Under the pieces are notes generated by a model, which did not search any database, had not been told where the DNA came from, and worked only from the letters and a program-made list of their open reading frames with translations. A stretch of DNA of 64,000 nucleotides from an uncultured Eubacteriales bacterium (GTDB lineage: Bacteria; Bacillota; Clostridia; Oscillospirales; Acutalibacteraceae), in assembly GCA_934476085.1 (NCBI GenBank), contig CAKSNE010000009.1, forward strand, positions 6,182-70,181. The letters run 5' to 3'. Positions 59,734 to 64,000 of the stretch are shown piece by piece; position 1 is the stretch's first letter; each line of letters opens with the position of its first letter. Position numbers and translations under genes: made by a program.

Positions 59734-61587
59734 ATGAAAACATATTATTTGAAAATCAGAGAAAAATTCATATCAGAGATAAGTGCAGGAATAAAAAAAC
59801 ATGAATATAGGTTGGCTTCACCAGAACGACTACAGGCAAAAGTTGGAGACACCTTGGTATTAATATCTAACCAAAACAAAAAGATTTTTATTAAAACAAC
59901 AATAAAAGCAGTCAGAATATACAAAAGTTGGAAAGAAGCCTTGCAGGATAATTGGCAAGAAGATTTTAAGAACTTGTATACCACCCTTGATGAGGCATTG
60001 CATGAATGTTATAAGTTTTATAGACGAGAAGAGGTTGAACAATATGGCATTGTTTCTTTTGATATTGAGCCTATCAAAATTGATTATGTCAAGTGCGATG
60101 TATTATTGGATACAAATATTGTAATAAAAAGGGAAAGCAGTAAAGGTGTATCTTTTGAGGTTGCTAAACTATTTAATTGGTTTGGAAATAAGAATATTAA
60201 AACATTCGTACACCCTCTTACAAAAAAAGAACTAGAAGGATATAAAGATGAAACGGTTAAAGCAACTATTCTAACAAAACTAAACTCATATGATTTTCTT
60301 CCCTCTTTCGCTACAGATGTGGATGCATATTTTAACAGTGTTATTTCGCGATATTCAAGTGACAAAAACGGTCAAGTAGATAATGCTCTAATTCGAGAGG
60401 TTTATAATGATAATGTCGGGCTATTGCTGACCGATGATAACTTAATTTTAAAAAAAGCGGAAGAACTTTACATCCGAGACAGAGTATTAACCTCTGCCGA
60501 ACTGCTTGCTTTTTTTGAAAAGAATTATCCTCAAAACATAGAATATAAAATGCTAGCTGTAAAATTAAAAAACTTTGATGAGGTTGATTTGAACTCCAAG
60601 TTTTTTGACACTTTACGCGAAGATTACGAAGGAAGAAAATTTGATAACTGGTTCAAACGTAAAGGAAAGGAAAAAGCCTATGTATTTGAAGAAAAAAATG
60701 AACTGAAAGGATTTTTATATGTAAAAGTTGAATTTCCTAATGAACCAGACTATTTAAAAGTAACGCCCAATTTGTCACCAAAAAAGCGATTAAAAGTGGG
60801 TACTTTTAAAATTAAACGGACAGGTTTTAGGTTGGGTGAAAGATTTCTAAAGATTATATTTGATAACGCTCGAAATTATGGTGTTGATGAAATATATGTT
60901 ACCTTGTTTGAAAATAAACGTGATGATGTCAAAACGTTACAAAAATTAATGGAACAATGGGGATTCAAAAAGTACGGATATAAGGATAACGGGGAAACAG
61001 TATTGGTTAAATCTATGGAAAAATATGATATATTACAGGATCCGAAATACAACTATCCTTTACTTAAAAATAACATACAATATTTTTTCTTACCAATATA
61101 TCCAGAGTATCATACCGACCTTTTTCCTGATATGATTCTAAAAAATGAAAATATGCATTTATATCAGGAAAATATAGCACATCGTTATGCAATAGAAAAA
61201 ATATATCTAACAGGCTCTCCAAATATTGCCGCAAAACCGGGGGATGTGGTGTTAATATACCGAACCGGTGAAAGATATCCTAAAAAATACTCTTCTGTTG
61301 TCTCAGGTATAGCTATTATTCAAGAAATACATCCAACAAAAAATGTTGAAGAATGTATTGAGATATGTAAAAACAGGTCGATATTTAGTAAGGATGAAAT
61401 TCGCAAACAACATTGTCGCCGCCCTACTGTTGTAAAATTGTTGGATTATATTCCCTTCAAAAACAAGGTGAAAAATTATCAATTATTCGACTACGGTATT
61501 ATACAAGGGGGAACTGGACCTAGATCGTTTGCCGCTGTTTCAAAAGAACACTTTGAGATAATATATAAACTAGGAATGGAGGAGTAA
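59734..61587 (+). CDS. ASCH-PIN-GNAT-EVE/PUA-like multidomain protein
   Basis: A 617-residue cytoplasmic fusion. Residues 1-115 resemble an ASCH domain (IKKHEYR at 20-26; VGDTLVLI). Residues 116-262 resemble a PIN RNase with acidic residues D126 (LLDTN), E166, D217 and D234/D235 (LLTDDN). Residues about 280-430 resemble a GNAT acyltransferase (AYVFEEKNELKGFLYVKVE; TGFRLGERFLKIIFDNARN). Residues about 445-617 look like a second PUA-fold domain, EVE or ASCH type (KPGDVVLIYRTGE; QGGTGPRSF). No membrane segment is visible. AGAGAGG precedes the ATG. Binding and cleaving, or acylating, a tRNA-like RNA is inferred from the domains only. Confidence 0.75.
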   Translation: MKTYYLKIREKFISEISAGIKKHEYRLASPERLQAKVGDTLVLISNQNKKIFIKTTIKAVRIYKSWKEALQDNWQEDFKNLYTTLDEALHECYKFYRREEVEQYGIVSFDIEPIKIDYVKCDVLLDTNIVIKRESSKGVSFEVAKLFNWFGNKNIKTFVHPLTKKELEGYKDETVKATILTKLNSYDFLPSFATDVDAYFNSVISRYSSDKNGQVDNALIREVYNDNVGLLLTDDNLILKKAEELYIRDRVLTSAELLAFFEKNYPQNIEYKMLAVKLKNFDEVDLNSKFFDTLREDYEGRKFDNWFKRKGKEKAYVFEEKNELKGFLYVKVEFPNEPDYLKVTPNLSPKKRLKVGTFKIKRTGFRLGERFLKIIFDNARNYGVDEIYVTLFENKRDDVKTLQKLMEQWGFKKYGYKDNGETVLVKSMEKYDILQDPKYNYPLLKNNIQYFFLPIYPEYHTDLFPDMILKNENMHLYQENIAHRYAIEKIYLTGSPNIAAKPGDVVLIYRTGERYPKKYSSVVSGIAIIQEIHPTKNVEECIEICKNRSIFSKDEIRKQHCRRPTVVKLLDYIPFKNKVKNYQLFDYGIIQGGTGPRSFAAVSKEHFEIIYKLGMEE

Positions 61588-61589
61588 TC

Positions 61590-61961
61590 TTGAAAAGAAA
61601 AATCTTAATATCGATTAATCCTGAACATGTAAAAAACATTGTTAATGGTACAAAGAAATATGAATACAGAAAAATTGCAGCAAAACAAGATATATCTTCA
61701 ATTATTATTTATGAAACAACTCCAATAAAGCGTGTTGTTGCAGAAGCGGAGATTATAAAAGTGTTGATGAATTCACCCGAAGAACTTTGGCAACAAACTA
61801 AGGAAGGTTCCGGAATCAGCAAAGATTTCTTCGATGCTTATTTTGAGGGACGAAAAATGGCTTATGCATATAAGTTGGGTAAGATAAAAGTATACAAACA
61901 ACCTAAAGTACTCAGTGATTACGGTGTAAAAGCAGCTCCGCAATCATTCGTCTATATTTAA
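61590..61961 (+). CDS. Stand-alone ASCH domain protein
   Basis: A 123-residue protein starting 2 bases after the fusion's stop. It begins with the ASCH-type pattern ISINPEHVKNIVNGTKKYEYRK, in which KKYEYR parallels KKHEYR of the fusion's N-terminus, and continues with the beta-rich IIIYETTPIKRVVAEAEI. ASCH domains share the PUA fold and bind RNA or modified nucleosides; the YqfB type hydrolyses N4-acetylcytidine. Its start is a TTG, 8 bases after GGAGGAG. It is presumably cotranslated with the fusion. Confidence 0.82.
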   Translation: MKRKILISINPEHVKNIVNGTKKYEYRKIAAKQDISSIIIYETTPIKRVVAEAEIIKVLMNSPEELWQQTKEGSGISKDFFDAYFEGRKMAYAYKLGKIKVYKQPKVLSDYGVKAAPQSFVYI

Positions 61962-61971
61962 TAGAATTGAT

Positions 61972-62802
61972 ATGAAATGTATTTTTTGTGGAAATGATTC
62001 GAGAGATTCAAGAAGCGTAGAGCACATAATACCAGAGTCATTTGGTAACTCTACAGCCATTTTGCCGAAAGGTGTTGTGTGCGATAAATGTAACAATTAC
62101 ATTGGAAGAAAAATTGAATCGCCATTTCTTAATTCGGAAGCGATTTTATTGCTAAGACAAGAATTAGCTTTAGAAAACAAAAACAATAAAACAATTAATC
62201 AATTTGACTACCCTAAGGCAAATGAAATCGTTCAACAGATTTCTCCTAATTATTATTTTGTTTTTTCTCAAGAAGATAAAAATGAAAAAGAAATAAAAAG
62301 TTCAGTCGCAGAATATATAGAATATGTTAATAGGACCGATTCTGCTTTGCTATCTCCAAATATATGCATGTCAAGATTATTGGCTAAAATGGCAATAGAA
62401 GCCTTTATTTATCGCTGTGGTGTCAATTCTGGAGTTTGTGATTATGTAAGAGAAGATGACGCCTTTAAAGCATTACGAACCCACGTACGGTATGACGGTA
62501 GAAAAATATGGAACTATTCTGCAAGAAGAATATATTCTCGAGCAGAAGCGTATAAAGGTGATCCTCAAAGTTCTATTAGTTGGGAATTTGATTTTTTGTT
62601 TACACCAAATGGTGAAGTGTATTTTGTTATTGCTATGTTTGGAATAGAGTATGCAATTAATATGGCTGGTTCCTCTATTGAGGGATATAATGAATGGCTA
62701 AAAAATAACAATAATATTAGCCCTTTATATATTTCTGACAAACAACGAAAAGAAAATTATATGGGATATACAAAGAAAACATTTTCTTCTAAATCTAAAT
62801 AA
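61972..62802 (+). CDS. HNH endonuclease (HNH_5-type zinc knuckle)
   Basis: A 276-residue protein. Residues 1-45 form a treble-clef HNH: cysteines C3/C6 and C37/C40 bind zinc, with the EHIIPES motif (H18) and CNNYIG (N41/N42), as in the HNH_5 family found in restriction and defence loci. The remaining 230 residues are unassigned; SRLLAKMAIEAFIYRCG (about 140-156) and WEFDFLFTPNGEVYFVIAMFG are notable. It starts 10 bases after the ASCH stop with no strong ribosome site, so coupling is likely. It ends the cassette, followed by a 15-bp hairpin. Confidence 0.85.
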   Translation: MKCIFCGNDSRDSRSVEHIIPESFGNSTAILPKGVVCDKCNNYIGRKIESPFLNSEAILLLRQELALENKNNKTINQFDYPKANEIVQQISPNYYFVFSQEDKNEKEIKSSVAEYIEYVNRTDSALLSPNICMSRLLAKMAIEAFIYRCGVNSGVCDYVREDDAFKALRTHVRYDGRKIWNYSARRIYSRAEAYKGDPQSSISWEFDFLFTPNGEVYFVIAMFGIEYAINMAGSSIEGYNEWLKNNNNISPLYISDKQRKENYMGYTKKTFSSKSK

Positions 62803-62815
62803 GAAAGAAAAATTA

Positions 62816-62866
62816 GAAGGCAGACATAGACTGTTTCGCTTCGCTTTATATTCTATGTCTGCCTTC
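62816..62866 (+). terminator. 15-bp perfect hairpin ending the cassette
   Basis: GAAGGCAGACATAGA (62816-62830) pairs exactly with TCTATGTCTGCCTTC (62852-62866). A T-rich but interrupted stretch follows, so it is a plausible terminator or an element end. Confidence 0.6.
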
Positions 62867-62966
62867 AGCTTTTAGATTAAATAGAAAATTTTTCTTTAAA
62901 CTTTTGATATGTTTGTTTTCGGCAATCGTATATTGTATCGGATTCGTTACTGCTTTAACCTACTGA

Positions 62967-63209
62967 ATTCCAAGTTTAACAACCTTTGCTAATATATGCA
63001 TACAATTAGAAACAACACCTGATATGTTCTTACTTGGTACGATAAAAACAAATGATATACCTCAATCAATTATAGATAATTTAAAACTATGTGATAATAA
63101 TTCATTAAAACTTATTAATGACATTATTCAATGTGTAATAAACCAAAATGATGCCAATCCTCTTCAATTAATGTATAATTATATTATTGTAGGGGATTTT
63201 TTTGATTAA
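62967..63209 (+). pseudogene. XRE regulator, N-terminally truncated
   Basis: An open frame from 62967, without a ribosome site, encodes PSLTTFANICIQLETTPDMF, then LLGTIKTND and a helical C-terminus. The pattern (PSLxTFxxICxxLxxxPDxxLLG) is the last helix and exit of an XRE domain, so the first half, with the recognition helix, is missing. A stop at 62964 precedes it. The stop codon overlaps the start of the receiver fragment downstream. The gap 62867-62966 shows no other gene. Confidence 0.65.
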
Positions 63210-63278
63210 TATTCTTGTATGTGACGATAATGAAAGTATTACAAAAGAGGCATCAAAAAAATTTGAATCATCTTATGA

Positions 63279-63308
63279 TTTAAACTGGTCGAATTTGACC
63301 AGTTTAAA
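63279..63308. repeat. 12-bp perfect inverted repeat at the receiver break point
   Basis: TTTAAACTGGTC pairs with GACCAGTTTAAA around GAATTT. It coincides with the place where receiver homology stops, so it may mark a recombination or element boundary. Confidence 0.6.
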
Positions 63309-63333
63309 ATTTCGATTGGTCTTCAGTAAAGAA

Positions 63334-63359
63334 AAAACCGAAGGCATGCCTTCGGTTTT
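63334..63359 (-). terminator. Terminator after tRNA-like fragment 3
   Basis: A perfect palindrome, AAAACCGAAGGCA with TGCCTTCGGTTTT, is followed by a T-run on the minus strand, directly after CCA of the fragment. Confidence 0.8.
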
Positions 63360-63360
63360 G

Positions 63361-63446
63361 TGGTAGGGCGGAGGGAGTTGAACCCTCGGTGTATATCTCA
63401 TAAATCATAATAGCTCTATCAAATGATTACTGATACCACCCCACAT
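63361..63446 (-). pseudogene. tRNA-like sequence, fragment 3
   Basis: The minus strand ends with T-arm GAGGG, loop TTCAACT, CCCTC and then CGCCCTACCA. The upstream GGGGTGG can pair with CCGCCCT as a weak acceptor, but no proper anticodon arm is present. It is at best a degenerate tRNA and perhaps only a 3' end like fragments 1 and 2. Confidence 0.5.
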
Positions 63447-63490
63447 ACACCTGTATAAACCCCAGTAAAAACTAACGAAATAAATTTCAT
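63419..63490 (-). CDS. Possible 23-residue hydrophobic peptide
   Basis: ATG 63490 with AGGGGAGA eight bases upstream opens a 23-codon frame (MKFISLVFTGVYTG then CGVVSVII): a single hydrophobic helix with a lysine near the N-terminus. Size and composition resemble type I toxin or TisB-like peptides. A longer in-frame start at 63598 (59 codons) lacks a ribosome site. No antisense RNA is evident from sequence. Tentative. Confidence 0.35.
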   Translation of the reverse strand: MKFISLVFTGVYTGVCGVVSVII

Positions 63491-63765
63491 TAAATCATCT
63501 CCCCTTAAATTAAACTCAAATTCAATCTTAGCATTGTCTCTGAATTCTTTAGAAATGGTAAATGATACACTTGATAGAATTATTGCTACTATGCTCATGA
63601 ACTATATTTTATATATTATTATATCATATTTCAATTCAAAGTACAACAAAGTATTATTATTTTACATATAGATATTTAACAAAACTCGATATAGAATCAA
63701 ACGAATCACTAACAATACGCAATATAAACTTCTGAAAAGCACCAATAAGACGCATTGTTAAACAA

Positions 63766-63975
63766 CTATAAATCGTTAGAAACAACCAAAAAAATATTAT
63801 TATCTGAATATTGAAAACCATTTGTGGTATTTTGAATTTCGGTAAAATTATGTATGAAATGTATAACAAAGACGGTAGTTTTAGATGTTATCGAATTTGA
63901 CGCGCAGTTGTCAAGAGGATTTGCTCTCGAAATCACAAGCTCATATACCATTTTAAGTTCGGTCATCTCTTTCAT
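63766..63975 (-). CDS. Hypothetical 69-residue protein, possibly decayed
   Basis: ATG 63975 has GGTGAGGA just upstream and opens a frame beginning MKEMTELKMVYELVISRANP. The N-terminal half looks coding, soluble and helical; the second half (NTTNGFQYSDNNIFLVV) is less convincing. Another overlapping frame downstream on the same strand is hydrophobic, so a frameshifted, longer gene is possible. Family unknown. Confidence 0.4.
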   Translation of the reverse strand: MKEMTELKMVYELVISRANPLDNCASNSITSKTTVFVIHFIHNFTEIQNTTNGFQYSDNNIFLVVSNDL

Positions 63976-64000
63976 ATCCTCACCACCTTTCGTTTTAGGT

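Larger units (their letters stand above)
63202..63366 (+). pseudogene. Truncated LytTR-type response regulator (receiver start only)
   Basis: TTG 63202, with AGGGGA upstream, opens a frame starting LINILVCDDNESITKEASKK, the first strand and acidic pair of an AgrA/LytTR receiver. After about 28 residues the sequence becomes unrelated and runs through an inverted repeat into a terminator and a tRNA-like fragment. Only 54 codons remain of about 240. It is the coupled partner of the truncated XRE gene. Confidence 0.65.

Noticed and set aside
63657..63869. 70-codon hydrophobic minus-strand frame
   Set aside because: No ribosome site and it overlaps the better-supported 63766-63975 frame; it may be part of the same decayed gene but cannot be supported alone.

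Overview
The window is AT-rich chromosomal DNA from a low-GC, spore-forming-lineage Firmicute, most likely an uncultured gut Clostridia (Oscillospirales/Ruminococcaceae-like). The reasons are a GerW sporulation-type gene, a full Rnf ferredoxin:NAD+ oxidoreductase operon, ECF vitamin-uptake S components under folate (THF) and FMN riboswitches, a SAM-I riboswitch before metK, thyX-type thymidylate synthesis, ScpAB, BspA-like leucine-rich surface proteins and strong AGGAGG-type ribosome sites. Genus assignment is inference.

Layout. 1-6.5 kb: the end of a split transketolase, an IS3-type transposase remnant, two small envelope proteins, and a NarL-type response regulator with its kinase and a polytopic membrane partner. 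6.6-14.2 kb: a 1680-residue wall-anchored surface protein, divergent from a LytTR regulator/GHKL kinase pair, with candidate LytTR direct repeats between them. 14.2-20.5 kb: tRNA-Leu, a GGDEF-REC-HD-GYP protein, glyS, cardiolipin synthase and a DUF5662 protein. 20.6-27.6 kb: rnfCDGEAB, an ApbE lipoprotein, a NusG_II protein and a Gx transporter. 27.6-28.5 kb: folT with its THF riboswitch, then tRNA-Lys. 28.5-33.9 kb: a leftward housekeeping run (GNAT-like protein, RluB, D,D-carboxypeptidase, GerW, DUF2953, ScpB, ScpA, M50 protease). 34-41.9 kb: a rightward run (thyX, tmk, DJ-1, 5-formyl-THF cyclo-ligase, mltG, U32 peptidase, PBP1A). 42-50.5 kb: a MATE exporter, 6S RNA, a DUF1292 protein, an RNA methyltransferase, groESL, metK with SAM-I, ribU with an FMN riboswitch, and three tRNAs. 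50.7-55.4 kb: three tandem leucine-rich surface proteins and a second MATE exporter.

The last 8.5 kb (55.5-64 kb) is accessory DNA. Three tRNA 3'-end-like fragments on the minus strand, each followed by a terminator, and two 221-bp direct repeats punctuate it. Its cargo is a peptidase E-like protein, a HipBA toxin-antitoxin-like pair, a four-gene rightward cassette (59.3-62.8 kb), and a decayed XRE/receiver-domain regulator pair.

The cassette is the best candidate for an undescribed system. A small XRE regulator sits behind a near-consensus promoter overlapped by a 26-bp palindrome. It is followed by a 617-residue fusion that I read as ASCH-PIN-GNAT-EVE/PUA-like, then a stand-alone ASCH protein sharing the KKxEYR signature, then an HNH_5-type nuclease. 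RNA-binding folds, a predicted RNase and an acyltransferase in one chain, beside a second nuclease and an autoregulator, suggest an RNA-directed stress, toxin or defence module. That function is inference and rests on domain reading only.
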